From NCBI GenBank assembly GCA_963803245.1, contig CAWDLI010000003.1, positions 66,699 to 130,698 on the forward strand: DNA of 64,000 nt, written 5' to 3'. The first letter of the stretch is position 1. Each line of letters starts with the position of its first letter. Under the pieces are notes generated by a model that made no database searches, was not told where the DNA came from, and was given only the letters and a program-made list of their open reading frames with translations. A program made the position numbers and the translations under genes. Source of the stretch: JACVRW01 sp963803245. GTDB lineage: Bacteria > Actinomycetota > Thermoleophilia > Solirubrobacterales > Thermoleophilaceae. Shown piece after piece: positions 1 to 7,160 of this stretch.

Positions 1-1033
1 GCGCGAGCGTGCTGCGCAGGCCGAACACCCGTCCCGGTCCGCTCACAAGGCGCTTTGCCGAGTCCCGGTCGAGCCATGCCGCCCGCCCGCTGCGGGGTGG
101 GTCCTGCTTCCCCTTCGGGCCGGCGGGCGCCGGGACGCGCGAGTACCCGATGCCGGCCTCGCCCGGGCGTACCTCATCCCCCTGAGCCGGCACGCCACGG
201 ATGACCTGTCCCCAGGCGCCGGGAGTCAGATCGAGCCGCGGCGCGAACGCCACGCGGTAGTCGCGGGTGCCCGGCGCGCAGTGGACTCGCTCGAGGTGGG
301 TGGGCGGCGGGGAGTCGGGGTCCCAGACCATGAAGCAGGCCCGCCCGTTCGGGCTCCGCTCGTCGAGGCGCACGTTCGTGCGCCGGATGTCGATCGCCCG
401 GGCGGGCACCTTGGCCCCGCCCGAACCGGGAAGCGAGCCGGTGTCGACGTTGATGCCCTGATACGGCGTCCAGCACGTGTTCTTGTCGAAGCGCAGGACC
501 GTCGGGCCCGTCCACGTCTGGAAGCAGTCCGGGTGCTCCTGCGTCCACGCCTCGCTGGTGGGCACGGGCTCGGAGCAGGCGGCCAGGCCCCCGATCCAGT
601 TTCCCTCCACCTGGCCGACGCTGCCCGGACGGTCGGAGGCCATCCAGATGCCGTCGGAGAACCCGGACCCGCGGATCTTCAATCCCTCCACGTGCGCGGT
701 GCCGGCAAAGTTGTTGACGAACACGGCCGCCGAGGCGCCGGTGCCGCCGGCCGCCGCCGAGCAGGGCGCGGCGTCGCTCGCGATCTCCCCGCCGACGATC
801 CTCACGTTGCGGCACCCGTCGACCTTCACGGTGTCCGCCACCGGCACGGACGGCAGCCGCACGTCGCAGTCCTGGGTGGCGGGGATTCCCCACCACACGC
901 CTCCGGACGCGGGCACGCGGATCACCTCGGCCCCGGCGGACATCGGCGGCTCGGGCCACGTCAGCGGCTCGCGGAAGCCGGAGGTGGCGAGCACGAACAC
1001 GACCAGGGATGGCAGGACGAGAAGGCGGCGCAT
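1..1033 (-). CDS. Partial secreted protein, beta-helix-like, runs off the left edge
   Basis: An open frame begins at ATG 1033 and is still open at base 1, so the C-terminus lies outside the window (344 codons seen). The N-terminus MRRLLVLPSLVVFVLATSG is a good signal peptide, so the product is probably exported. The body has repeated short strands with Gly/Asn/Ile turns (for example NVRIVGGEIAS and VEGLKIRGSGFSDGIW), the texture of a right-handed parallel beta-helix such as pectate-lyase-like surface proteins, and several Cys residues that could pair outside the cell. No catalytic motif was recognised. The fold is inference; that it is coding is well supported. Confidence 0.7.
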   Translation of the reverse strand, partial: MRRLLVLPSLVVFVLATSGFREPLTWPEPPMSAGAEVIRVPASGGVWWGIPATQDCDVRLPSVPVADTVKVDGCRNVRIVGGEIASDAAPCSAAAGGTGASAAVFVNNFAGTAHVEGLKIRGSGFSDGIWMASDRPGSVGQVEGNWIGGLAACSEPVPTSEAWTQEHPDCFQTWTGPTVLRFDKNTCWTPYQGINVDTGSLPGSGGAKVPARAIDIRRTNVRLDERSPNGRACFMVWDPDSPPPTHLERVHCAPGTRDYRVAFAPRLDLTPGAWGQVIRGVPAQGDEVRPGEAGIGYSRVPAPAGPKGKQDPPRSGRAAWLDRDSAKRLVSGPGRVFGLRSTLA

Positions 1034-1168
1034 AGGCGAAGTGCTTGCGGGTGCAAGGACGGCGGCCCGCGCACTTTGGCAGCCAGAGCCTGCCCAGAAC
1101 CTGGAGACGCGACTTTGCACACGTTGGGTGCGAAAGCCGCCCGCGTCCGGCACAGGTACGGTCTCACC

Positions 1169-1903
1169 ATGGACCCGACGCTGCTCGTCCTGCAGCACAT
1201 CGCCTGCGAGCCGCCGGCTGCTTTCGAGGACGAGCTGCGCTCACGCGGACTCGACCTGGTGCGGGTGGAGCTCGACGAGGGGGGCGCGCTGCCGGAGTGG
1301 CGGCAGTTCGCCGGTCTCGTGGTCATGGGCGGGCCGATGGGCGCCTATGAGGAAGCGGCGCACCCGTGGCTCGCGGCCGAGAAGCAGCTCATCCGCGAGG
1401 CGGCGCAGGCGGGGCACCCGGTCTGGGGCGTCTGCCTCGGAGCACAGCTCCTCGCCTCGGCGCTGGGGGCCGACGTGTACCCGGGGCCGCAGGCCGAGGT
1501 GGGCGTCCTGCCCGTCGAGCTGACCGCGGCGGCTTCGCAGGATCCGGTCTTCGGCGAGGCGCCCAGGAGCTTTCCGACGCTCCAGTGGCACGGCGACACC
1601 TTCGACCTGCCCGACGGAGCGACGCTCCTCGCCAGCTCGCCCGAGTACGCCAACCAGGCCTTCGTCTACCAGCGCGCCTACGCCCTCCAGTTCCATCTGG
1701 AGGTCTCCCCCACGCTGGCGGACGAGTGGGGCGAGGTGCCCGCGTACGCCCAGAGCCTCGAGGCCATCCTCGGCCCGGGGGCGCTGGAGCGGCTCGTGGC
1801 GGAGGTGGCTGAGCACGCCTCCACGACGGTGCCGCTGGCCCGTGCCGTGTTCGGCCGCTGGCTCGAACGCGTGGTGGGCGTGCCGGCGCCTATCGTTCGC
1901 TGA
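1169..1903 (+). CDS. Class I glutamine amidotransferase domain protein
   Basis: 244 residues with the layout of stand-alone GMP-synthase-type amidotransferases. The nucleophile elbow GVCLGAQLLA (Cys near residue 90) and a late FHLEVSP segment carrying the catalytic His-x-Glu are visible, as is the oxyanion motif VMGGPMGAYEE. Such enzymes release ammonia from glutamine or hydrolyse gamma-glutamyl bonds; the acceptor cannot be told from sequence. The ATG is preceded by TACGGT (1157-1162) and exactly 6 nt, with no Shine-Dalgarno sequence, so a leaderless transcript is likely. The stop overlaps the probable start region of the next gene, suggesting co-transcription. Confidence 0.85.
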   Translation: MDPTLLVLQHIACEPPAAFEDELRSRGLDLVRVELDEGGALPEWRQFAGLVVMGGPMGAYEEAAHPWLAAEKQLIREAAQAGHPVWGVCLGAQLLASALGADVYPGPQAEVGVLPVELTAAASQDPVFGEAPRSFPTLQWHGDTFDLPDGATLLASSPEYANQAFVYQRAYALQFHLEVSPTLADEWGEVPAYAQSLEAILGPGALERLVAEVAEHASTTVPLARAVFGRWLERVVGVPAPIVR

Positions 1904-2676
1904 TCGCCAGAGCGTCCAACAAAGGCGGGCGGGACCTGGAGCGACGGATCGACGCGCTGTACGAGGCCCCGCTCGAGGAGTTCACCGCGCTTCGCAACGA
2001 GCTCGCGAAGGAGCTGCGCGGCTCGGGTGAGCGCGATTCCGCGGAGGACGTGGGCCGGCTGCGGAAGCCGAGTGCCGCGGCATGGGCGATCAACCAGCTC
2101 TCACGGAGCGAGGGGCCGACGCTCAAGGCCGTGCTCGAGGCGGGCCGGAAGCTGCGCAAGGCCCAGGAGACCGTGCTCGGGGGCGGCTCGGGAGCGGCTC
2201 TGCGGACCGCCGGCGCCGCGGAGCGCGAAGCCGTGGGAGCCGCGGTGGAGAAGGCATCGGGCGTGCTCGGCGGACAGGCGAGCAGGGCGACCATGGAGCG
2301 GGTCCGCAACTCGCTGCACGCGGCCGCCGGCGATGACGACGTGCGGGCCGCGATCGAGAGCGGCCGCCTGACCGGCGACCACGAGCCCGTCGGCCTCGGC
2401 CCGTTCGGGGCGGGCGCGCCGGCAGCCCCGCGACCGCCCAAGCGCGCCCCCAAGCAGGACGTGGCGGCGCGCAAGCGCGTACGCGAGGCCCAGGTCGCCC
2501 AGCGCGAGACCGCACGACGGGCCGAGGCGGCACGACGCGAGCTCGACAAGCGCAGCGACGCAGCGGCACGCGCCCAGGAGCGGCTGGCGGCGGCCCAGGC
2601 GGATCTGGATCAGGCCGAGGAGGAGGCGGCGGCCGCAGCGACCGAGCTTGAACGCGCGGAGCGGACGGTCGGTTAG
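1900..2676 (+). CDS. Conserved actinobacterial coiled-coil protein of unknown function
   Basis: The frame encodes an N-terminal segment LYEAPLEEFTALRNELAKEL followed by LRKPSAAAWAINQLSR, a combination I recognise from uncharacterised actinobacterial proteins. The C-terminal ~90 residues are a charged Ala/Arg/Glu coiled coil (about residues 180-258). The conserved N-terminus begins well before the first in-frame GTG (2050), and there is no ATG, GTG or TTG further upstream. The start is therefore probably a rare codon such as CTG 1900, which overlaps the TGA of the upstream gene; I use it provisionally. Function unknown. Confidence 0.7.
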   Translation: MIARASNKGGRDLERRIDALYEAPLEEFTALRNELAKELRGSGERDSAEDVGRLRKPSAAAWAINQLSRSEGPTLKAVLEAGRKLRKAQETVLGGGSGAALRTAGAAEREAVGAAVEKASGVLGGQASRATMERVRNSLHAAAGDDDVRAAIESGRLTGDHEPVGLGPFGAGAPAAPRPPKRAPKQDVAARKRVREAQVAQRETARRAEAARRELDKRSDAAARAQERLAAAQADLDQAEEEAAAAATELERAERTVG

Positions 2677-2685
2677 GGTCGCCTC

Positions 2686-3286
2686 GTGGGCAGGCGGATG
2701 GGGATCGTGCTGGGACTCTGGGTCGTGGCCCTGGCGCCGGCGGGCTGCTCCGGGTCGGGCGACGACGACAAGTCATCCAATGCCTCCCAGGAGACCGTGA
2801 CCGTGACGGTGCCCACGTCCGAAGGCGAAGGCGAAGGCGAAGTCGAAGGACGCGGCCCGTGCGGAAGACTCGCCCGGGAAGACCGAAAAGGACAAGCCTG
2901 CAGCGCCCGACGGGTCGAAGGGCGCGGTCACCAAGGTCGCGCCGGCGCCCGAGCCTGACGCCGGGAGCAAGGGGTCTGCCGGCGGCGTCCCAGCGGGCGA
3001 GGTCGAGGCCACGAACGGCTCTCCGCCCGAGGTCACGCTCGCGGTGATCGACGCCGAGAGCGCATCGGTGAAGAAGAGCAGGGTGCACCGCTACGCCGTG
3101 CTGCTGGACGACCTCGAGCGCGCCTGCTCGGAGTCACGCACGCAGCTGGCTGAAGCGGCTCTGACGGCGAGCCACAACTCGAAGGGGACGCAGACGCCGC
3201 TCTCGATCCTCGATGTGCTCAAGGCGGTCGCGAACGCTCACCCGTCGGGCGTGTGCGCCGACTCCTTCACGCGCGTCGCCCGCTAG
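2686..3286 (+). pseudogene. Lipoprotein gene with a +1 frameshift
   Basis: GTG 2686 opens MGRRMGIVLGLWVVALAPAG followed by Cys, a clear lipoprotein signal peptide with lipobox APAGC, then a Ser/Asp linker and TVTVTVPTSEGEGEG. Near 2820-2845, in a GAAGGC repeat tract, coding continues one base forward: from there an open frame reads KDAARAEDSPGKTEKDK and runs to TAG 3286, ending in a Cys-containing domain (ACSESRTQL ... GVCADSFTRVAR). Joined, the protein would be about 199 residues. TAGGGT at 2674-2679 with 6 nt to GTG suggests a leaderless promoter. The shift may be a sequencing error or a true inactivation. Function unknown. Confidence 0.65.
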
Positions 3287-3295
3287 CCGAGAGGG

Positions 3296-3301
3296 GATAC
3301 T
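3296..3301 (+). promoter_or_regulatory. Array-head -10 element (GATACT)
   Basis: GATACT preceded by GGG, with 8 nt to the ATG at 3310 and no Shine-Dalgarno sequence between. Transcription would start at or within a few bases of the ATG (leaderless). No matching -35 is evident. Inference from position and from its repetition at nine array heads. Confidence 0.5.
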
Positions 3302-3309
3302 CGGCAGCG

Positions 3310-3711
3310 ATGTCACGGGAGAACGTGGAGATCGTCCGGGGTGCCTTCTCGCTGCTGAGCATCCCGGGCGACCCCGACGCGATGATCGCCGCCAGTACCG
3401 AGGACTTCGAGATGCACCTCATCGGGGTGACCGGCGAGCCCGTCCACTACGCGGGGGCGAGCGGCATCCGGGACTTCTTCCGCGACGTGGCACAGAGCTG
3501 GGAGGCGTTCCGGTTCGAGGGCACCGACTTCCACGACCTCGGTGACCGCGTTCTCGTGCTTGGTGACGTGAGCGGCCGCGGTCGCGCCAGCGGAGCCGAG
3601 GTCGATGACCGGTGGGGCTGGATCGTCGCGCTGACCGACGGCAGGGCCGACAGCCTGCATGGATACCTCGACGAAGCTCAGGCCCTCGAGGCCGCCGGCC
3701 TTGACGAGTAG
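3310..3711 (+). CDS. SnoaL/NTF2-like protein, array head 1
   Basis: 133 residues. The family has an N-terminal helix MSRENVEIVRG, a cone-shaped alpha+beta NTF2 fold, a Gly-rich turn GRGRASG near residue 95, and an (A/V)LEAxGLxE end, here ALEAAGLDE. SnoaL-like folds include polyketide cyclases, ketosteroid isomerases and epoxide hydrolases, but no catalytic set can be assigned here. The last codons overlap the probable start of the next gene. Start chosen at the conserved leader MSxEN. Confidence 0.88.
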   Translation: MSRENVEIVRGAFSLLSIPGDPDAMIAASTEDFEMHLIGVTGEPVHYAGASGIRDFFRDVAQSWEAFRFEGTDFHDLGDRVLVLGDVSGRGRASGAEVDDRWGWIVALTDGRADSLHGYLDEAQALEAAGLDE

Positions 3712-4072
3712 ACCCGACGTGGAGCGGGTCCCGGTGTTCGTCGGCTGCGTGACGCTCGCCGCGGGTGCCGCGCTCCTCGTTGCGCCCGGGAGGCTCAGCG
3801 GCCCGCTCGGTCTCCACGGTCAGGAAACGGCCCTGCGCGCGATCGGCCTGTCCGACCTCGTGCTGGTCCCCGGCCTGCTGCGCGGGAGCCCGCGCTGGCC
3901 CTGGATGGCCGGCCGTGCCGCATTCAACGTCGCGCTCGCCGCCTACCTGCACGGAGTGGCGCCGCAGTCCGCATCGCCGCGCTCGCTGAAGACCGGAGCC
4001 GCGCTGTTCGTGGGCCTCACCGTCGTGGACGGCGCCACGGCCGTGGCTCTGCGCCGCGCCGAGTCCCCTTAG
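3701..4072 (+). CDS. Small four-helix membrane protein
   Basis: About 123 residues from TTG 3701 (GTG 3719 is the alternative and would give 117). Four hydrophobic stretches are visible: VFVGCVTLAAGAALLVAP, AIGLSDLVLVPGLL, AAFNVALAAYLHGV and AALFVGLTVVDGATAVAL. The start overlaps the 3' end of the SnoaL gene in another frame, so translation may be coupled. Similar small proteins occur next to SnoaL genes, but I cannot name a function. Confidence 0.65.
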   Translation: MTSRPDVERVPVFVGCVTLAAGAALLVAPGRLSGPLGLHGQETALRAIGLSDLVLVPGLLRGSPRWPWMAGRAAFNVALAAYLHGVAPQSASPRSLKTGAALFVGLTVVDGATAVALRRAESP

Positions 4073-4105
4073 GGAGCGCTCTCCGCCCCCAACCGAGCCA
4101 GGCGG

Positions 4106-4111
4106 GATACT
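4106..4111 (+). promoter_or_regulatory. Array-head -10 element (GATACT)
   Basis: GCGGGATACT followed by 8 nt and the ATG at 4120, the same arrangement as at 3296. It predicts a leaderless transcript for the array 4120-5481. Confidence 0.5.
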
Positions 4112-4119
4112 CGCGGGCG

Positions 4120-4686
4120 ATGCCGCAGGAGAACGTCGAGATCGTCCGCAAGCCGATCCGTGTGAATGAGGGACTGAGCCGCACCCTCGATGAGCGCATT
4201 GCTCTGCGCTTCCCGCGGCTAGCGGCCGCGAGCGCTCGCATGATCGCCAAGCTGCCGCCCGGTTCGCGTGTCCGCCAGGCGGTCGTGTGGCGAACCGTCC
4301 GGCTGGCGATGGAGGCCTACAACCGCCGCGATCTCGAGGCGGCGTCGATCGCCTTCCACCCCGACCTGGAGTACTACCCGTACCGGGAGTTCGTCGAGGC
4401 CGCACTCGCCGATCCGTGCTACTACGGACCGTCGGGCTACCGGAGGTACATAGAGGCCACCTATGACGTCTGGGGCGCCGACGTCCGCTTGGAGCCGACC
4501 GAGCTGATCGACCTTGGGGACCGGATGGTGCTGCTCGCGGATATGCCGATGCGGGCTCAGGCCAGCGGCGTTCCGCTGGCCCAGACGTACGCGACCGTTG
4601 CGACGATCAAGCATGGCCGAGTGATCCGGCAGCGCGACTTCCTGCACCACAGTGAAGCCCTCGAAGCCGCGGGCCTCTCGGAGTAG
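4120..4686 (+). CDS. SnoaL/NTF2-like protein with an extra N-terminal segment
   Basis: 188 residues, about 55 longer than its neighbours. The standard leader appears as MPQENVEIVRK; then residues ~12-60 (PIRVNEGLSRTLDERIALRF and onward) form an added basic helical segment before the usual NTF2 helix AMEAYNRRDLEAASIAFHPD. It ends HSEALEAAGLSE. It is the head of a three-gene array; the next ATG lies 3 nt after its stop, and GGAG in the final Ser-Glu codons can serve as Shine-Dalgarno for that gene. Function unknown. Confidence 0.88.
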   Translation: MPQENVEIVRKPIRVNEGLSRTLDERIALRFPRLAAASARMIAKLPPGSRVRQAVVWRTVRLAMEAYNRRDLEAASIAFHPDLEYYPYREFVEAALADPCYYGPSGYRRYIEATYDVWGADVRLEPTELIDLGDRMVLLADMPMRAQASGVPLAQTYATVATIKHGRVIRQRDFLHHSEALEAAGLSE

Positions 4687-4689
4687 GCG

Positions 4690-5064
4690 ATGTCGCGGGA
4701 GAACGTGGAGATCGTCCGCAGATTCCTGAGCGCCGGCGTCGACGAGGCCCTGCCCGACGCCGATCCCGGCATCGTCTGGAACCCGATCGAGGAGCTGCCC
4801 TCCCAAGGACACGATGCGGTTCGGGCGAGCCTGGCCCATTGGAAAGCCGAATGGGACGACTACAGGCTGATGGCCGAGGAGTTCGTGGACATGGGCGACC
4901 GCGTCGTCGTGACGGTTCGCCTGGGAGGGCGCGGTCGCGGAAGCGGGGTTGAGATCGCCGCCCGCTTCTACGACGTCTACACGCTCCGCGACGGCAAGAT
5001 AGTCCGCATGGACCAGTTCACAGAGCGTTCCGAAGCGCTCGAAGCCGCGGAGCCATCGGAGTAG
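4690..5064 (+). CDS. SnoaL/NTF2-like protein, array follower
   Basis: 124 residues, MSRENVEIVRRFL at the start and EALEAAEPSE at the end. The region after the first helix is shorter than in paralogues (GVDEALPDADPGIVWNPIEE). The core strands VVVTVRLGGRGRGSGVEI and DVYTLRDGKIVRMDQF are typical. It starts 3 nt after the previous TAG, so it depends on translation of that gene and on the GGAG in its last codons. Confidence 0.88.
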   Translation: MSRENVEIVRRFLSAGVDEALPDADPGIVWNPIEELPSQGHDAVRASLAHWKAEWDDYRLMAEEFVDMGDRVVVTVRLGGRGRGSGVEIAARFYDVYTLRDGKIVRMDQFTERSEALEAAEPSE

Positions 5065-5067
5065 CTG

Positions 5068-5481
5068 GTGTCGCAGGAGAACGTGGACCTGTACCGCCGG
5101 GCGGCGCAGGCGTTCAACGACGGCGATCTCGACGCCCTGCTGGCGGTGATGGACCCCGACGTGGAGGCCTTCCCGCGACTCGCCCCGATCGAGGGCGGCT
5201 ACAGCGGCCTCGATGGGGTGCGCCGCTGGTATGAAAGCCTCAGCGCCGCCTTTCCCGACTTCCACTCCACGGTCGTGGAGGTTCGTGACCTCGGACACCT
5301 GACGTTCGCGGAGCTGCGCAATCGCGGTCGCGGCGCGGGCAGCGACACTCCGTTCGAGCAGAGCTCATGGCATGTGGCCGAGTGGCGTGACGAGAAATGC
5401 GTGCGCTGGACGGTCTACGGAACTCGCGCCGAGGCCCTCTCAGCCGCGGGTCTGGTGGATCCGCCCGCGAGCCGGACCTAG
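5068..5481 (+). CDS. SnoaL/NTF2-like protein, array end, GTG start
   Basis: 137 residues. The leader MSQENVDLYRR is initiated by GTG 3 nt after the preceding stop. The tail is atypical: the family ending is replaced by EALSAAGLVDPPASRT, so the Shine-Dalgarno-bearing LSE terminus is lost, fitting its place as last gene of the array. WHVAEWRDEKCVRWTVYGT forms the terminal strands. Confidence 0.86.
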   Translation: MSQENVDLYRRAAQAFNDGDLDALLAVMDPDVEAFPRLAPIEGGYSGLDGVRRWYESLSAAFPDFHSTVVEVRDLGHLTFAELRNRGRGAGSDTPFEQSSWHVAEWRDEKCVRWTVYGTRAEALSAAGLVDPPASRT

Positions 5482-5564
5482 CTGTCGCGTAGCGCCCGCC
5501 ACACGATCAGTATGGCGCCGGCTGCCACAGCCAACGCGTAGAGCAGGAGCACCGGGGCTATCAA
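5478..5564 (-). CDS. Candidate 28-residue single-helix membrane protein
   Basis: TTG 5564 to TAG 5478 reads MIAPVLLLYALAVAAGAILI then VWRALRDS: one transmembrane helix followed by a positively charged tail. AGGAAT lies 5' of the TTG at Shine-Dalgarno distance. The stop overlaps the convergent SnoaL stop by 3 nt. The length is too short for coding statistics, so this is tentative. Confidence 0.35.
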   Translation of the reverse strand: MIAPVLLLYALAVAAGAILIVWRALRDS

Positions 5565-5626
5565 GGATTCCTAACCAGTCAGGACGCACGGAGCGTACCC
5601 GGCCGTGCGATGCCGGCGCTACCCCC

Positions 5627-5662
5627 ACCCACTTCAACCTGCTGGCCATCGACGCCCAGTAG
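5627..5662 (+). pseudogene. Orphan C-terminal tail of a surface-repeat protein
   Basis: The bases encode THFNLLAIDAQ and a stop, matching the C-terminus of the surface protein at 53405-53995 (GRFNLLVIDKG). No coding continuation is seen upstream, so this is the 3' stub of a lost gene, directly before an array-head promoter. Confidence 0.5.
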
Positions 5663-5671
5663 CCGAGGCGG

Positions 5672-5677
5672 GATACT
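5672..5677 (+). promoter_or_regulatory. Array-head -10 element (GATACT)
   Basis: GCGGGATACT with 8 nt to the ATG at 5686. It heads the four-gene array 5686-7143. Confidence 0.5.
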
Positions 5678-5685
5678 CGGCGGGT

Positions 5686-6090
5686 ATGTCCCAGACGAAC
5701 GTGGAGCTGGTGCGCAGGGCGGTCGAGGCCTGGAACTCGGAGGGAGTCGAACCCCTGCTGGAGTTCTATCCCGAGGACGTGATCTGGTTTCCGTTTCCGG
5801 ATTCGCCCGACAGCGCCGACGGGTTCCGAGGCCACGACGGGATCCGTGAGGTGATGGCCGGCTGGAGTGACAGCTTCGACGAGTTCGCGGTCGCCACCAC
5901 CGAGATCCGCGACTGTGGCGACAAGGTCGTCTGGCTGGGCGAGATCTCGGGCCGCATCAAGGGCTCCATAGTGCCGGTCCACCAGCCGATGGGCAGCGTC
6001 GCCTCGGACTTCCGCGGCGGCAAGATCGGCAAGGCCCGCTTCTTTCCCTCCTGGGAAGAGGCCCTTGAAGCCGCGGGGCTGTCGGGGTAG
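5686..6090 (+). CDS. SnoaL/NTF2-like protein, array head
   Basis: 134 residues, leader MSQTNVELVRRAVEAWNSEG, end EALEAAGLSG. The middle is divergent (IWFPFPDSPDSADGFRGHDG) and the usual GRGRASG turn is replaced by ISGRIKGSIVP, so the binding pocket probably differs from its neighbours. It is the first gene of a tightly spaced four-gene array. Confidence 0.88.
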   Translation: MSQTNVELVRRAVEAWNSEGVEPLLEFYPEDVIWFPFPDSPDSADGFRGHDGIREVMAGWSDSFDEFAVATTEIRDCGDKVVWLGEISGRIKGSIVPVHQPMGSVASDFRGGKIGKARFFPSWEEALEAAGLSG

Positions 6091-6093
6091 GCG

Positions 6094-6504
6094 ATGTCCC
6101 AGGAGAACGTGGAGACCGTCCAACGCGCCGTCGAGGCGTGGAATGCCGATGATCTGGACGCCTTCTTGGCGGAGCTCGATGCTGACGTCGAGTGGCACCC
6201 TGCGATCCAGCCGGGCCTCGAGGGAGGGGCAACCACCTACCGGGGTCGTGACGGCGCGCGAGAGATTTGGAGGCAGGACCGCGGCGAGGCGTGGGAACGC
6301 CTCACCAATCGGCCCCAGGAGTTCCGCGACCTCGGCGAGTCCGTCCTCGCGCTCGGTCACCTGGACCTGACCGCCCGGACGACCGGCATCGAGTTCAGCC
6401 AGGAGGTCGGCGAAGTCTTCGACCTGCGAGCGGGGAAGATCGTTCGCATCCGCGACTTTCTGACTCATGCGGAGGCCCTCGAAGCCGTGGGGCTGTCGGA
6501 GTAG
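6094..6504 (+). CDS. SnoaL/NTF2-like protein, array follower
   Basis: 136 residues, MSQENVETVQRAVEAWNADD to ALEAVGLSE. ATG is 3 nt after the previous stop. The interior contains VEWHPAIQPGLEGGATTYRG and a Trp-rich helix (IWRQDRGEAW). The last four codons CTGTCGGAGTAG are the exact family end and carry the Shine-Dalgarno sequence for the next gene. Confidence 0.9.
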   Translation: MSQENVETVQRAVEAWNADDLDAFLAELDADVEWHPAIQPGLEGGATTYRGRDGAREIWRQDRGEAWERLTNRPQEFRDLGESVLALGHLDLTARTTGIEFSQEVGEVFDLRAGKIVRIRDFLTHAEALEAVGLSE

Positions 6505-6507
6505 GCG

Positions 6508-6906
6508 ATGTCGCAGGAGAACCTCGCGCGCGTCCGCGAGCAGTACGCCCGCTACAACGCGGGCGAGCGGGCTCCCGGCCGCTGGTTCTGGCACGAGGAT
6601 GCCGAGTACCACACCGCCCGGGAGGATCCGGACCACGCCGCGCATCGGGGGATCGATGCGATCGGCAAGCTGTTCGCCAGCTGGCTCGAGGCCTACCCCG
6701 ACCTGAGACTCGAGATTCAGCAGGCCGAAGCACGCGGCGACAAGGTCTTCCTCTGGATTCGCTTCACGGGACAAGGAGCGGCGAGCGGAATCCCCCTCGA
6801 GATGGAGTTGGCTCACGTCTGCACGCTCCGCGACGGCAAGGCGGCCAGCGTGATCGAGTACACGGACCGCAACGAAGCCCTCGAAGCCATGGGTCTCCCG
6901 GAGTAG
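6508..6906 (+). CDS. SnoaL/NTF2-like protein, array follower
   Basis: 132 residues. The leader is slightly changed (MSQENLARVREQYARYNAGE) and the first acidic strand reads WFWHEDAEYHTARED, with His and Asp residues facing the probable pocket. The end EALEAMGLPE has Pro in place of the usual Ser. Spacing to both neighbours is 3 nt. Confidence 0.9.
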   Translation: MSQENLARVREQYARYNAGERAPGRWFWHEDAEYHTAREDPDHAAHRGIDAIGKLFASWLEAYPDLRLEIQQAEARGDKVFLWIRFTGQGAASGIPLEMELAHVCTLRDGKAASVIEYTDRNEALEAMGLPE

Positions 6907-6909
6907 GCG

Positions 6910-7143
6910 ATGTCGCAGGAGAACGTGGAGATCGTGCGCCGCGGCTACGAACTGTTCGCGGAGGTCGACCTCGAGGGCGTGGCTGCCTTTCCGGTTCGGA
7001 TCTCGGGCCGCGGGAGAGCCAGCGGAGCGAAGCTGGAGACGCGTCTTACACACGTCTGGGTGTTCCGAAACGGCAAGGTCATCCGCGGCGAGGTCTACCA
7101 GAGCTCTTCAGAAGCGCTCGAAGCCGTGGGCCTGTCGGAGTAG
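6910..7143 (+). CDS. Internally deleted SnoaL-like protein (77 aa)
   Basis: The leader MSQENVEIVRRGYELFAEVD and the C-terminal part VRISGRGRASGAKLETR ... EALEAVGLSE are both perfect, but about 55 residues of the core between them are missing and the reading frame is kept. The result is too small for a complete NTF2 fold. It looks like a recent in-frame deletion in a tandem array, or a mini-protein that pairs with full-length paralogues; the first is more likely. Confidence 0.8.
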   Translation: MSQENVEIVRRGYELFAEVDLEGVAAFPVRISGRGRASGAKLETRLTHVWVFRNGKVIRGEVYQSSSEALEAVGLSE

Positions 7144-7160
7144 CGCCCTTACCCCTGGGG

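Noticed and set aside
174..959. Minus-strand frame with a start at 959
   Set aside because: It is Arg-rich without structure. The overlapping minus frame from ATG 1033 has a signal peptide and normal composition and stays open to the window edge.
2820..2845. Phase variation through the GAAGGC repeat in the lipoprotein gene
   Set aside because: Gain or loss of 6-bp units cannot change the reading frame, so the repeat does not explain the +1 shift.
5440..7053. Long minus-strand open frame (537 codons) opposite the SnoaL array; similar ones at 4219-5298, 7497-9455 and 61941-63905
   Set aside because: These mirror the tandem plus-strand genes. Repeated HDLHVLLRHRLLR-like blocks are simply the reverse of the shared SnoaL ends, and the frames cross intergenic promoters.
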